From: Sulfurospirillum arsenophilum NBRC 109478
GTDB lineage: Bacteria > Campylobacterota > Campylobacteria > Campylobacterales > Sulfurospirillaceae
Direction: 5' to 3'
Assembly: GCF_000813345.1 (NCBI RefSeq)
Contig: NZ_BBQF01000003.1
Span: forward strand, 479,742 to 543,741
DNA: 64,000 nt
In this document: in pieces, positions 6,744 through 16,057 of the stretch
Position numbering within the stretch: position 1 is the first letter of the stretch
How the letters are laid out: every line of letters starts with the position of its first letter
The notes under the pieces: generated by a model
What the model saw: the letters and a program-made list of their open reading frames with translations, nothing else
The model's database searches: none
Told to the model about the DNA's origin: nothing
Position numbers and translations under genes: made by a program

Positions 6744-9700
6744 ATGGCTAAAGTCATGAAAACTATGGATGGTAACGAGGCTGCTGCATACGCATCTTAC
6801 GCCTTTACCGAAGTTGCTGGTATTTACCCAATTACACCTTCTTCTCCAATGGCGGATTTTACCGACATTTGGGCAAGTCAAGGAAAGAAAAACTTATTTG
6901 GAATGCCTGTTAAAGTTGTTGAAATGCAAAGTGAAGGTGGTGCTGCTGGAACCGTTCATGGTTCACTTCAAGCTGGAGCTCTTACAACAACCTATACAGC
7001 ATCTCAAGGTCTGTTACTCAAAATCCCAAATATGTATAAAATGGCAGGTGGCTTACTTCCGAGTGTTATTCATGTCGCTGCTCGAACACTTGCAACCCAT
7101 GCTCTTTCTATCTTTGGTGATCACCAAGATGTTTATGCTGCACGCCAAACAGGTTATGCAATGCTCTCTTCTGGATCTGTTCAAGAAGTTATGGACTTAG
7201 CAGGTGTAGCGCATTTGTGTGCGATCAAAGGAAGAGTTCCTTTTATGCACTTCTTTGATGGTTTCAGAACTTCACATGAGATTCAAAAAATTGAAGTGAT
7301 GGACTATGCAGTATTTGATAGACTTTTGGACAAAGAGGCTGTTCAGCGTTTCCGTGATGAGGCTCTTAACCCAGAACATCCTAAGACTCGTGGTACTGCT
7401 CAAAATGACGATATTTATTTCCAAGGCAGAGAAGCACAAAACAAATTTTACGACGCATTGCCTGACATTGTAGCGCATTACATGGCTGAAATCTCAAAAG
7501 AGACAGGACGTGATTATAAACCTTTTACCTATTATGGTGCAAAAGATGCGGATCGTATCATTGTTGCGATGGGCTCAGTCACTGAGTGTTTGAAAGAGAC
7601 GATTGATTATTTAATGAGCAAAGGTGAGAAAGTCGGTCTTATTACGCCACACCTTTACCGTCCATTTAGTGTCAAATACCTTATGGATGTTATGCCTGAG
7701 TCTGTTAAAAAGATTGCAGTATTAGACAGAACAAAAGAATCAGGATCTATTGGTGAACCATTGTATCTTGACCTCCGTGCAGTCTTCTATGGACAAAAAA
7801 ATGCTCCAGTGATTGTTGGTGGACGTTATGGTCTCTCTTCAAAAGACGTTGATCCAGCACAAATGTTAGCCGTTTTTGAGAACCTCAAACTTGCAGAGCC
7901 TAAAAATGACTTTACTATAGGTATTGTTGATGACGTAACATTTAAATCACTTGATGTTAAAGAGAAAATGAGTTTGGGTGAGCCTGAGACTAAAGAGTGT
8001 CTATTCTACGGACTTGGTGCTGATGGTACGGTTGGCGCAAATAAAAGCTCCATTAAAATTATCGGTGATGAAACCAGCATGTATGCACAAGCATATTTTG
8101 CATATGATTCCAAAAAATCAGGTGGTTTTACACGTTCACACCTCCGTTTTGGAAAACATCCAATTCGCTCAACCTACCTTGTATCAAACCCTCACTTTGT
8201 CGCCTGTTCAGTAGCGGCATACCTTGAGTTGTATGATGTAATCGATGGTATCAGAGAAAATGGAACATTCTTGCTTAACTCTATTTGGGATGCCGATGAG
8301 ACGATTAAGAGAATTCCAAATAAAGTAAAACGCATTTTAGCTACTAAAAAAGTTAAGTTTTACATCATCAATGCTACAAAATTAGCACGTGATATTGGTT
8401 TAGGTAATAGAAGCAATACCATCATGCAATCTGCTTTCTTCAAACTTGCAGAAATCATTGATTTTGAAGAAGCACAAGCCTTTATGAAAAAACAAGCGTA
8501 TAAATCTTACCACAAAAAAGGTGACCAAATCGTTGAGCTTAACTACAAAGCAATCGATGTTGGCGCTAATGGACTTGTCAAAGTTGAGGTTGATCCATCA
8601 TGGGCAAACCTTAAAGATGAAGTAAAAACACAAGACGTGGTTATGTACAAAGGTACTCCATTTGTTGAAGCGATTGCAAAACCAATCAATGCAGCACGTG
8701 GCGACAGCTTACCTGTTTCTGTTTTCAATGGTTACGAAGATGGTACATTTGAGCATGGAACCACTGAGTATGAAAAACGTGGTGTTGGTGTAACGGTTCC
8801 AAAATGGATCGAAGAGAATTGTATTCAATGTAACCAATGTGCATTTGTGTGTCCACATGCTGTTATCCGTCCATTCCTTATCAATGATGCAGAGTTTGCA
8901 GCTGCCCCTGAGGGTGTTAAAACGCATGCAATTGACGCAAAAGGTAAAGAACTTAAAGGTCTAAAATACAAAATCCAAGTTTCATCACTCGACTGTACAG
9001 GATGTGATCTTTGTGTTGAAGCATGTCCAACCAAAGAGAAGTCTCTTGTTATGGTTCCACTCGGTGAGAGTATTGAAGCGGGTGAGCAAGTCAATGCAGA
9101 TTACCTCTTCAAAAAAGTTACCTATAAAGATGATATTCTTTCTAAAAACACCGTTAAGGGTGCTCAATTTGCAAAACCACTCTTTGAGTTCCACGCAGCA
9201 TGTCCAGGTTGTGGTGAGACACCATACATTACGTTAGCAACCAGACTCTTTGGTGACAGCATGATGATTGCCAATGCGACAGGATGTTCATCTATTTACG
9301 GTGGTTCTGCTCCTTCAACACCATACCGCAAAAATGACAAAGGTCATGGTCCTGCATGGGGTAACTCACTTTTTGAAGACAATGCTGAGTTTGGTCTTGG
9401 TATGCATGTTGCCAATGAGACAATGCGTCATAGAATTCACTCAGTGATGGATGCTTCTGTCGAAAAAGCTCCAAATGCGATCGCAGCACTTTACAAAGAC
9501 TGGATTGAGTTTAGAGACGATAGAGTAAAATCTACTGAAATTCGTGATCTTTTAGTACCACTTTTACAAGCAAACCCAACAGCTGCAGGTGCGGATGTCA
9601 TTCTGAGCCTTAAACAGTACATTTCTAAAAAATCACAATGGATTTTTGGTGGAGACGGTTGGGCATACGACATCGGTTATGGCGGACTTGACCATGTTAT

Positions 9701-10328
9701 CGCAAGTGGCGAAGATGTTAACATCTTGGTTCTTGATACAGAGGTTTACTCAAATACAGGTGGACAAAGTTCAAAATCATCACGTGCGGGTTCAATTGCT
9801 CAATTTACAGCAGCAGGAAAACCAAGCCAGAAAAAAGATCTAGGCTACATCGCGATGACTTATGGTAATGTTTTTGTTGCACAGATCAACTCTAATGCAT
9901 CTGCAGCACAAACGATTAAAGCATTTGAAGCAGCTGAAGCCTATCCTGGTGTATCACTCATTATCGCTTATTCTCCATGTATTGCTCATGGTATTAAAGG
10001 TGGTATGGGAAAATCTGGTAACCAAGGTGAGCTTGCAACGAAGTGTGGTTACTGGCCAATTTATACCTACGATCCTCGCCTTGAAGCGGAAGGTAAAAAC
10101 CCAGTTAAAATTACAGGGAAAGAGCCTGATTGGGCATTGTATGATGATTTCTTGATGAACGAAGTTCGTTATGCGTCACTTAAAAAGTCAAATCCAGAGC
10201 ATGCACAAGCACTCTTTGAACACAATAAAAAAGATGCACAACGTAGATGGAGACAACTCAACCGTCTAGCGACTGCTGATTTTTCCAATGAATTATCTGA
10301 GGGAAAAGAGGTTAAAGAGGGCGAATAA
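6744..10328 (+). CDS. nifJ: Pyruvate:ferredoxin (flavodoxin) oxidoreductase, single-chain
   Basis: 1194 residues, the usual length of the homodimeric enzyme. It oxidatively decarboxylates pyruvate with CoA to acetyl-CoA and CO2, passing electrons to ferredoxin or flavodoxin in the cytoplasm. Visible parts: an N-terminal TPP pyrimidine domain (YPITPSSPMADF), domain II/III, two ferredoxin-type [4Fe-4S] motifs (C693, C696, C699, C703 and C751, C754, C757, C761), a proximal-cluster CPGC at 820-823, and the TPP-diphosphate domain (GDGWAYDIGYGGLDHV, YSNTGGQSSKSS). AAGGGG precedes the ATG and a strong terminator follows. It is a central anaerobic carbon enzyme, monocistronic here. Confidence 0.97.
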   Translation: MAKVMKTMDGNEAAAYASYAFTEVAGIYPITPSSPMADFTDIWASQGKKNLFGMPVKVVEMQSEGGAAGTVHGSLQAGALTTTYTASQGLLLKIPNMYKMAGGLLPSVIHVAARTLATHALSIFGDHQDVYAARQTGYAMLSSGSVQEVMDLAGVAHLCAIKGRVPFMHFFDGFRTSHEIQKIEVMDYAVFDRLLDKEAVQRFRDEALNPEHPKTRGTAQNDDIYFQGREAQNKFYDALPDIVAHYMAEISKETGRDYKPFTYYGAKDADRIIVAMGSVTECLKETIDYLMSKGEKVGLITPHLYRPFSVKYLMDVMPESVKKIAVLDRTKESGSIGEPLYLDLRAVFYGQKNAPVIVGGRYGLSSKDVDPAQMLAVFENLKLAEPKNDFTIGIVDDVTFKSLDVKEKMSLGEPETKECLFYGLGADGTVGANKSSIKIIGDETSMYAQAYFAYDSKKSGGFTRSHLRFGKHPIRSTYLVSNPHFVACSVAAYLELYDVIDGIRENGTFLLNSIWDADETIKRIPNKVKRILATKKVKFYIINATKLARDIGLGNRSNTIMQSAFFKLAEIIDFEEAQAFMKKQAYKSYHKKGDQIVELNYKAIDVGANGLVKVEVDPSWANLKDEVKTQDVVMYKGTPFVEAIAKPINAARGDSLPVSVFNGYEDGTFEHGTTEYEKRGVGVTVPKWIEENCIQCNQCAFVCPHAVIRPFLINDAEFAAAPEGVKTHAIDAKGKELKGLKYKIQVSSLDCTGCDLCVEACPTKEKSLVMVPLGESIEAGEQVNADYLFKKVTYKDDILSKNTVKGAQFAKPLFEFHAACPGCGETPYITLATRLFGDSMMIANATGCSSIYGGSAPSTPYRKNDKGHGPAWGNSLFEDNAEFGLGMHVANETMRHRIHSVMDASVEKAPNAIAALYKDWIEFRDDRVKSTEIRDLLVPLLQANPTAAGADVILSLKQYISKKSQWIFGGDGWAYDIGYGGLDHVIASGEDVNILVLDTEVYSNTGGQSSKSSRAGSIAQFTAAGKPSQKKDLGYIAMTYGNVFVAQINSNASAAQTIKAFEAAEAYPGVSLIIAYSPCIAHGIKGGMGKSGNQGELATKCGYWPIYTYDPRLEAEGKNPVKITGKEPDWALYDDFLMNEVRYASLKKSNPEHAQALFEHNKKDAQRRWRQLNRLATADFSNELSEGKEVKEGE

Positions 10329-10334
10329 GCCCTC

Positions 10335-10346
10335 TTTACATGTAAA
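10335..10346. repeat. TTTACATGTAAA palindrome after nifJ
   Basis: Exact copy, 6 nt after the nifJ stop and immediately before its terminator stem. Confidence 0.9.
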
Positions 10347-10380
10347 GGGGTACGAAAGAAATTTCGTACCCCTTTTTTTT
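10347..10380 (+). terminator. Intrinsic terminator of nifJ
   Basis: Arms GGGGTACGAAA (10347-10357) and TTTCGTACCCC (10362-10372), 4-nt loop, then eight T. Confidence 0.92.
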
Positions 10381-10574
10381 TAGTTTTGAAGTTCTGCTTT
10401 AACTTGTGCGTTTGACTTTACCACATCTCCACTTCCATGAATGATATGAGGAATACAGCCTGTACAAACATGAATCTCTTCACCATTTTTCATTGCTTTA
10501 ATAAACACAGCCCCCGCACTCTCTTCGCTTGATCTTAAGCAAACATTACACACTTGAATATTGTTGATTTCCAT
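10380..10574 (-). CDS. Small protein with two CxxC motifs, putative zinc ribbon
   Basis: 64 residues with CNVC near residue 9 and CTGC near residue 37, spaced as in a zinc ribbon. A third Cys is not present outside these pairs. The ATG at 10574 has AAGGAG 6-7 nt upstream, supporting a real gene. It converges on nifJ and its stop touches the terminator T run. No family is recognised; a metal-binding or redox adaptor role is a guess from the Cys spacing alone. Confidence 0.7.
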   Translation of the reverse strand: MEINNIQVCNVCLRSSEESAGAVFIKAMKNGEEIHVCTGCIPHIIHGSGDVVKSNAQVKAELQN

Positions 10575-10643
10575 AAAAGACTCCTTGTTAAATTTGGCGT
10601 ATTATAATTAAAAAAAGAGCTAAAAAGATTGAGCGAGATCAAG

Positions 10644-10655
10644 TTTACATGTAAA
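10644..10655. repeat. TTTACATGTAAA palindrome, intergenic
   Basis: Exact copy upstream of the 64-aa gene, abutting the first 39-bp direct repeat. Confidence 0.9.
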
Positions 10656-10693
10656 ACGAGCTTTGCTTGTTGGCGTTAAAGCGTTTTGTAAAA
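10655..10693. repeat. 39-bp direct repeat, first copy
   Basis: Begins AACGAGCTTTGC and ends GTTTTGTAAAA; identical to 10756-10794. The two copies flank hairpin-repeat copy 2. Confidence 0.85.
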
Positions 10694-10707
10694 CAATCAG
10701 GTTATAT

Positions 10708-10769
10708 TTCTGCCAACATCGTTGGCAAGCTTTAGTAGCCTAGTGCAACGTAGTCAACGAGCTTTGCTT
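10708..10769 (-). repeat. Interspersed hairpin repeat, copy 2
   Basis: Minus-strand copy of the family at 1539 and 35790. The hairpin is GCCAAC (10712-10717), ATC, GTTGGC (10721-10726). The minus strand reads CTAAAGCTTG before the stem and CAGAA after it. Confidence 0.6.
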
Positions 10770-10794
10770 GTTGGCGTTAAAGCGTTTTGTAAAA
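10756..10794. repeat. 39-bp direct repeat, second copy
   Basis: Perfect match to 10655-10693, ending 4 nt before the stop of the lipoprotein gene on the minus strand. Confidence 0.85.
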
Positions 10795-10798
10795 ACGT

Positions 10799-11566
10799 CT
10801 ATAAAAATAGAACCACGCTCATCATCGCATCAATGCCAATATCTATAGGCTCCTTGCCGATGAGTCTTGCACTGTTTTTGACTTGAAAGATAATTTGACC
10901 AAGCAATGTTTCAAAGTTAGCGTTCGAAGGATCTAAAATGCTCTCTTTGTGATTTTTAATAAAAGCAAGATTTTGGATCATTTCCCAAGAAGGTTGCTCT
11001 CCTGCATGAAGTCTATTTTGAAACTCGATCTGCCAGTTGTTTTGCCATGTTAAGAAAAGATAATTATCGTTTTTATCTTTAGCCGTTTTGATTTTCCATT
11101 TGACCACTTCAAGGTAATAGTAGAGCTTTTTAAAGGCCTCTTGATTGTATGAGAGTGTTGTTATTTGATGACCTTCGCCTATTTTATAGGTTTCCCAGAT
11201 CAATTTATAGAGTCCAAGAATGAGAAAGTCATTGCGATCAGGAATATTGTTATTTTTATCGAAAGCGATACGTAAATAATCATCGTAGGTTTTAAGAGAC
11301 ACACCATTAAATTTCATACGAATGGTGTTTTTTGAGGTGCGCATTTCGTTGATGATAAAATTTTGACTCTCTTTGCCGTAGCTTTTTGGATTGCGAAGAT
11401 CAAGTTTTTCTTTGTAGATGATGAGGTTTTCAACAACCTTACTATAGTCATAATGCAGCGATGTAGCACCGTGCGATTGGAGCACTTCGCCTATTTTTTC
11501 TTGAGGAGTAGTGGTGGTCGCACAACCGTAAAAAAGAAAAATCAAGAAAAAACAGAGTCTAATCAT
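10799..11566 (-). CDS. Putative lipoprotein, unknown function
   Basis: 255 residues. The N-terminus MIRLCFFLIFLFYGC is a lipoprotein signal with the lipobox Cys at residue 15, followed by a Thr-rich linker. The rest is soluble, charged and rich in aromatic residues (a WKIKTAKDKNDNYLFLTWQNNWQ stretch); no family is recognised. The ATG at 11566 is preferred over a TTG six bases upstream because GGAAGG lies 8 nt before it. It overlaps the end of the small upstream gene by 8 nt and is the third gene of the Na/Pi symporter operon. Confidence 0.75.
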   Translation of the reverse strand: MIRLCFFLIFLFYGCATTTTPQEKIGEVLQSHGATSLHYDYSKVVENLIIYKEKLDLRNPKSYGKESQNFIINEMRTSKNTIRMKFNGVSLKTYDDYLRIAFDKNNNIPDRNDFLILGLYKLIWETYKIGEGHQITTLSYNQEAFKKLYYYLEVVKWKIKTAKDKNDNYLFLTWQNNWQIEFQNRLHAGEQPSWEMIQNLAFIKNHKESILDPSNANFETLLGQIIFQVKNSARLIGKEPIDIGIDAMMSVVLFL

Positions 11567-11798
11567 CCACAATTTCCTTCCCTTTTTTAATCTGCTTTTT
11601 GATGATTTTTATGCTGTCATGAATAGCTTCACGCTTGAGCAGATCAATCTCATCTTTAAGCTCTTTTTTGAGAGTAATGCGTCTGAGTTTTAGCTTCTTA
11701 ATCAACTCTTTAATGGTCTTTTTTTTCGTACTCTCTTCATCTGGCACGGTTATGCCAAAAATCTCTTTGATTTTGTGAATAAATTTTAAGCCATTCAT
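11559..11798 (-). CDS. Small Lys-rich coiled-coil protein
   Basis: 79 residues, about one third Lys or Arg, with a long predicted amphipathic helix (TIKELIKKLKLRRITLKKEL and beyond). Its ATG overlaps the TGA of the Na/Pi symporter gene (ATGA), showing translational coupling, and its own stop overlaps the start of the lipoprotein gene. No family is recognised. The context suggests an accessory to the symporter, which is inference only. Confidence 0.65.
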   Translation of the reverse strand: MNGLKFIHKIKEIFGITVPDEESTKKKTIKELIKKLKLRRITLKKELKDEIDLLKREAIHDSIKIIKKQIKKGKEIVDD

Positions 11799-13618
11799 GA
11801 TGAACTCCTTGGCTCGTTTGAATAGGTTAGATCGGTTACTTCATTTTCATTTAAGATCAAAGCTTCTCGACCTTCTGAAGACTCTGTGTCCGCATGAATA
11901 AACAATATATGAGCTACCTTAGTGAGTTCTGAGGCAATGGTGAAAGCATACGTTGTATCGTTCATTAAAGAGGTTGCCATGGTATACGTGATTTGATTGG
12001 TACGTATAAGATTATCAAGCGACTTGTTTGCGGCGATGTCGTATTTCTGGGCATCAAGTTTCAGTTTACTGAGAAGTAGAACCGCAATATCCTCTTCTGT
12101 AGTATTGACAATAAGTTGCATATTCCGCAGGTGTTTGATGAGATTTTTACGAATCGTATTGTATTCATTTTTAATGGCTCCATTATCGGATTCAAGGTAA
12201 CGTAGCATATTTTTTTGCATGTGTTTAGCGGCTTTAAATGCTTCCACCATACCTATCGTAGCGTTTTTAATCGGAATAAACTGGAGCTTTTTTTCATCGG
12301 AAAACTTACCTTGTGCCAAAATGGCAAAGTTAATAATTTTTCCGTAAATCTCTTTGATGCGCTTTTCATAATACTCATCCATATTGACGTGCATTACGCT
12401 GCTGCGCAATTTTAAAATGTCTGCTACCTCCATGCCAGAGTTGATATCTTCTTTGTTAACACTCAATCCTTTCGCGATAATGTCAAAAATATTGTTGTAA
12501 AGATGTTTGGTCTCCTTCAGAAGCGTTGCTTGTGCCGTATCGGGGAAGTCAAGGGCAACGTCGTTGATAAAGAGAACATCATCACTTTGGCTTTCAAGAG
12601 TGACTTCTGGTTTGATGAGATGATTGAGTAGGGCGACCAACCCATGCACCATAGGTGCAAATAAGAGTACGCATATCAGATTAAAATAGGTATGGTAAAG
12701 GGCAAGCTTGAGTGTGTAATCTTCATTTGGAATTCCCAAGAAAGGTGCTGTAAGGTCAATAAAATGGATAAATTGCGGTACAAACCAGATGAGCAGAAAT
12801 CCTGTAAGAAAATTAATTAAAAAGTGAGCGCCCGCGAGTTTTTTACCCTCATATCCCGCTCCCAGTGCTCCTAAAATAGCCGTAATCGTTGTCCCAACAT
12901 TGGCGCCAATCGTCAGCGCAATGGCATTCTCATAGGTAATCTGCGAAGCGGAGAGCGCTGTTAAAATAAGGACTAAAGAGGCATGCGAAGACTGCATGAT
13001 GATGGTCATGCCTGCACCTATGAGCGTAAAAAGAATCAATCCTGTAAAACCATCTGCGGAGTATTGCGTCAGATCAATCGTCTCTTTAAACGCGTCAAAG
13101 CCCTCTTTCATGTAGGCAATGCCTAAAAAGGAGAAACCAAGCCCTGCAAGGGCATACCCAATGCCTTTAAGACGTTTGCTCTCCTGAAAAATAAACAAAG
13201 TTCCAAAAACAAGCATCGGAAGGGCATAGGTAGCAATGTTGATTTTAAGCCCCAGTCCTGCAATGAGCCAAGCGCCTGTCGTCGTACCGATGTTTCCACC
13301 TAAAATGATCCCAATACCTTGTGCTACGCTAATAAGCCCTGCACTGATAAAGGAGATCGCGATAACCGCTACCAGACCGCTGGATTGCATCAGTGTGGTA
13401 ATTGCAGCACCAAAGAGGATACTTTTGTAAAGATTATTGGTGATTTTTTTGAGAAATTTATCGAGGAGTCCACCGACAAAAAAGCGAAACCCTTCTTCAA
13501 GGCTTTGCATACCAAGCAAAAAGATCGCCACGCCTGCGGCTATATGAAGAACATTTTTACTTTGAATAAAAGCATACGAAAGTGCAAGTATGACGACAAA
13601 AAGCAACAGTCGTTTCAA
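11795..13618 (-). CDS. Na/Pi cotransporter family protein with PhoU-like C-terminal domain
   Basis: 607 residues. About eight to ten membrane helices contain the two inverted QSS repeats of the NptA/YjbB family (TTLMQSSGLVAV and TIIMQSSHASLV) and the GGNIGTTTGAW and GANVGTTITAI motifs. The C-terminal 220 residues form a cytoplasmic helical PhoU-like domain. It would move phosphate with sodium across the inner membrane. The TTG start at 13618 has AAAGGA 7 nt upstream, part of which is supplied by an intergenic palindrome. It heads a three-gene operon. No copy of the Pho-type box found near pstS was seen here. Confidence 0.88.
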   Translation of the reverse strand: MKRLLLFVVILALSYAFIQSKNVLHIAAGVAIFLLGMQSLEEGFRFFVGGLLDKFLKKITNNLYKSILFGAAITTLMQSSGLVAVIAISFISAGLISVAQGIGIILGGNIGTTTGAWLIAGLGLKINIATYALPMLVFGTLFIFQESKRLKGIGYALAGLGFSFLGIAYMKEGFDAFKETIDLTQYSADGFTGLILFTLIGAGMTIIMQSSHASLVLILTALSASQITYENAIALTIGANVGTTITAILGALGAGYEGKKLAGAHFLINFLTGFLLIWFVPQFIHFIDLTAPFLGIPNEDYTLKLALYHTYFNLICVLLFAPMVHGLVALLNHLIKPEVTLESQSDDVLFINDVALDFPDTAQATLLKETKHLYNNIFDIIAKGLSVNKEDINSGMEVADILKLRSSVMHVNMDEYYEKRIKEIYGKIINFAILAQGKFSDEKKLQFIPIKNATIGMVEAFKAAKHMQKNMLRYLESDNGAIKNEYNTIRKNLIKHLRNMQLIVNTTEEDIAVLLLSKLKLDAQKYDIAANKSLDNLIRTNQITYTMATSLMNDTTYAFTIASELTKVAHILFIHADTESSEGREALILNENEVTDLTYSNEPRSSS

Positions 13619-13628
13619 AGTATTTTCC

Positions 13629-13640
13629 TTTACATGTAAA
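13629..13640. repeat. TTTACATGTAAA palindrome overlapping a ribosome-binding site
   Basis: Exact copy ending 10 nt before the TTG of the Na/Pi gene; on the minus strand its last AAA begins the AAAGGA. Confidence 0.9.
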
Positions 13641-13702
13641 GAAGATATAGGACAAATTATTGTACACTTTTTTAACGAAAATAGAATAAAAAAGGATTTT
13701 AA

Positions 13703-14203
13703 ATGCCATTACTGGATAGTTTTTGTGTAGATCATGTCAAAATGCCCGCCCCTGCAGTAAGAGTTGCAAAAGTGATGAAAACTCCAAAAGGCGATGAGAT
13801 CACCGTGTTTGATCTTCGTTTTTGCAAACCAAACCAAGCGATACTACCAGAGCGTGGCATTCATACGTTAGAGCATCTTTTTGCAGGGTTTATGCGTAAC
13901 CATTTAAACGGTCAAGGTGTTGAGATCATCGATATTTCGCCGATGGGATGTCGCACAGGCTTTTACATGAGTTTAATCGGCACACCGAATGAAGAGCGTG
14001 TTGTCAATGCATGGAAAGCTGCGATGGAAGATATCTTACATGTAAAGAGTGAAAACGATATTCCAGAACTCAATGTATATCAATGTGGGACGTATAAAAT
14101 GCACTCACTTAAAGAGGCACAAGAGATTGCTTCGAACATTCTGTCTTCAGGTGTTGGCGTTATGAGCAATGAATCACTAAAGCTGGATCTCTCAAAGGTC
14201 TAA
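13703..14203 (+). CDS. luxS: S-ribosylhomocysteine lyase
   Basis: 166 residues. It cleaves S-ribosylhomocysteine to homocysteine and DPD, the precursor of autoinducer 2, in the activated methyl cycle. The zinc site HTLEH has H54 and H58, with the third ligand C128 in YQCGTYKMH; the catalytic Cys is C83 in [10 protein letters not shown]. Length and motifs are complete. AAAGGA precedes the ATG. A near-copy of the TTTACATGTAAA palindrome (14035-14046) lies in the gene, read LHVK. Confidence 0.97.
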   Translation: MPLLDSFCVDHVKMPAPAVRVAKVMKTPKGDEITVFDLRFCKPNQAILPERGIHTLEHLFAGFMRNHLNGQGVEIIDISPMGCRTGFYMSLIGTPNEERVVNAWKAAMEDILHVKSENDIPELNVYQCGTYKMHSLKEAQEIASNILSSGVGVMSNESLKLDLSKV

Positions 14204-14241
14204 AAAATTTAGTCCCATTGAGGTCACTTTGAGATGTTAAA

Positions 14242-14273
14242 ATAACTTGGGTATTACTAAATTCCCAAGTTAT
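14242..14273. repeat. Perfect 10-bp inverted repeat between luxS and sstT
   Basis: Arms ATAACTTGGG (14242-14251) and CCCAAGTTAT (14264-14273) with a 12-nt loop. No T run follows, so it could be a weak terminator of luxS or a 5' regulatory structure of sstT. Confidence 0.5.
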
Positions 14274-14314
14274 ACACATCTTAGTGTGATGCGTAAGCGT
14301 CTTAAAGGAACACA

Positions 14315-15523
14315 ATGGAGCGATTAGTCGCAAGGTATAAAGAGGGCAATCTCATTGTTCTCATTCTGATCGGTATGGTGGTGGGCGTTGGTATCGCTCT
14401 TGTTTCTCCTACAGCAGCACAGGCTGTTTCTATTTTAGGAACGCTGTTTATTGGAGCGTTAAAAGCAGTTGCACCTGCACTTGTTTTGGTACTTGTCGCG
14501 ACAGCGATTGCAACCAAACCCGTGGGCGTTCAAACAAACATCAAACCTATTGTTCAACTCTATGCCATTGGTACACTGTTATCGGCATTGATTGCGGTTG
14601 TTGTTAGTTTCTCTTTTCCGTTAACATTGGTACTGGCGAATGGGCCAGAAGCAGGATTAACGCCTCCTCAAAGTATTATTACCGTTGTTAAAGGCTTTTT
14701 AGTAAGCATGGTCGATAATCCTATTAAAGCACTCTCTACGGGCAATTATATCGGTGTGTTAACATGGGCAATCGCCGCAGGTCTTGCACTTCATTACAGC
14801 AGTGATACTACTAAAAAAGTAATGGAAGATACCAGTGAAGCATTGACTAAAATTGTTCAAGCGGTTATCAAATTGGCACCATTTGGTATTATGGGAATTG
14901 TTGCTGAAACATTTGCAGAAACAGGTTTTGTAGCACTTTTAGGTTATGGAAAACTGCTTATTGTTTTGGTTGGAGCAATGGTATTTGTGGCGCTTGTCCT
15001 CAATCCACTGATTGTTTATGTCAAAATGCGTAAAAATCCGTACCCTCTTATTTTTCTTTGCCTTAAAGAGAGTGGCGTTACGGCATTTTTTACCCGAAGT
15101 TCGGCTGCAAATATCCCTGTGAATTTAGCATTGTGTAAAAGATTAGGACTCGATGAAGATACCTACTCTATTTCAATTCCTTTGGGTGCAACGGCTAATA
15201 TGGCTGGAGCAGCAGTTACGATTACGGTCTTAACATTGGCAACAGTCAATACCCTTGGTATTTCGGTTGATATCCCAACAGCCCTTCTATTAAGTGTCGT
15301 TGCAAGCATTGCAGCAGCGGGTGTTTCAGGCGTTGCCGGTGGATCACTTCTTTTAATTCCTCTTGCGTGCGGTCTTTTTGGTATTAATGATGCGATTGCA
15401 ATGCAAGTGGTTGCGATTGGCTTTTTGATTGGTGTCATTCAAGACTCAACAGAAACAGCACTCAATAGTTCAACGGACGTTGTTTTTACAGCGGCATGTT
15501 CCACAAAACCACTTAATATTTAA
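14315..15523 (+). CDS. sstT: Serine/threonine:sodium symporter SstT (DAACS family)
   Basis: 402 residues of mostly hydrophobic sequence with two re-entrant hairpins typical of glutamate-type symporters. The serine-rich hairpin reads [23 protein letters not shown] and the second half has [19 protein letters not shown], both matching SstT. It imports Ser and Thr with sodium across the inner membrane, fitting a bacterium that uses amino acids for energy. GGAAC lies before the ATG at 14315. A one-mismatch TTTACATGTAAA copy (15526-15537) lies 2 nt after the stop. Confidence 0.93.
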   Translation: MERLVARYKEGNLIVLILIGMVVGVGIALVSPTAAQAVSILGTLFIGALKAVAPALVLVLVATAIATKPVGVQTNIKPIVQLYAIGTLLSALIAVVVSFSFPLTLVLANGPEAGLTPPQSIITVVKGFLVSMVDNPIKALSTGNYIGVLTWAIAAGLALHYSSDTTKKVMEDTSEALTKIVQAVIKLAPFGIMGIVAETFAETGFVALLGYGKLLIVLVGAMVFVALVLNPLIVYVKMRKNPYPLIFLCLKESGVTAFFTRSSAANIPVNLALCKRLGLDEDTYSISIPLGATANMAGAAVTITVLTLATVNTLGISVDIPTALLLSVVASIAAAGVSGVAGGSLLLIPLACGLFGINDAIAMQVVAIGFLIGVIQDSTETALNSSTDVVFTAACSTKPLNI

Positions 15524-15549
15524 ATATTACATGTAAAACAATTTGGCAT

Positions 15550-15963
15550 TTAATTGGAGGCAAAAAACTCCAATTTTTTGCCAAATCCAAGTGTGTTATC
15601 GGTAAATTTAAGATACGTGATCTCGATACCCCATAAAACAGGTTGCATCGCAATAGCATAGGGGAAACGTTTAAAGTAGACTTTTTTCTCTACTTCTGTT
15701 GCTTCTCTAAACACTCCTGTAAATTGTACTCCTTGGATTTTACCTATCAGTTTTGTCTCCAACGCCACACTCCCTGCAACATGAGTATTTCCCAAAGCTT
15801 CATGCCCATGCCTTGTCTTTTCATCCGTTGCGATAACAAAAGTAGTGCTCTGCTCATGAAACGCATAGAAGCAACTTGCACAGTAGGGAAGATTATCTTT
15901 ACATGTAGCCAATGTGAGAAGGTGGTGTTTTTTTAAAAAAGCGGTAATGGATGGCTCTAACAT
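15550..15963 (-). CDS. yhbP: YhbP-like (UPF0306) flavin-binding split-barrel protein
   Basis: 137 residues of the pyridoxamine-phosphate-oxidase-like split barrel. The C-terminal KFTDNTLGFGKKLEF and the central TDEKTRH and GVQFTG segments match E. coli YhbP. The family binds flavin or a similar ligand; the reaction is unknown. The gene converges on sstT. Confidence 0.85.
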   Translation of the reverse strand: MLEPSITAFLKKHHLLTLATCKDNLPYCASCFYAFHEQSTTFVIATDEKTRHGHEALGNTHVAGSVALETKLIGKIQGVQFTGVFREATEVEKKVYFKRFPYAIAMQPVLWGIEITYLKFTDNTLGFGKKLEFFASN

Positions 15964-16057
15964 GGTTATCCTTTGAAAAAAAGTATAACGTATTTTCTTT
16001 TTCTCTTTTATATTTTTAAAAGATTATTATAGCCTCATTGAGATAAAGGAGTTGCAG

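Noticed and set aside
6769..10155. Several long alternative-frame ORFs inside nifJ (for example at 6769-7200 and 9862-10155)
   Set aside because: They lie wholly within the well-conserved nifJ frame and have odd compositions typical of frame shadows.
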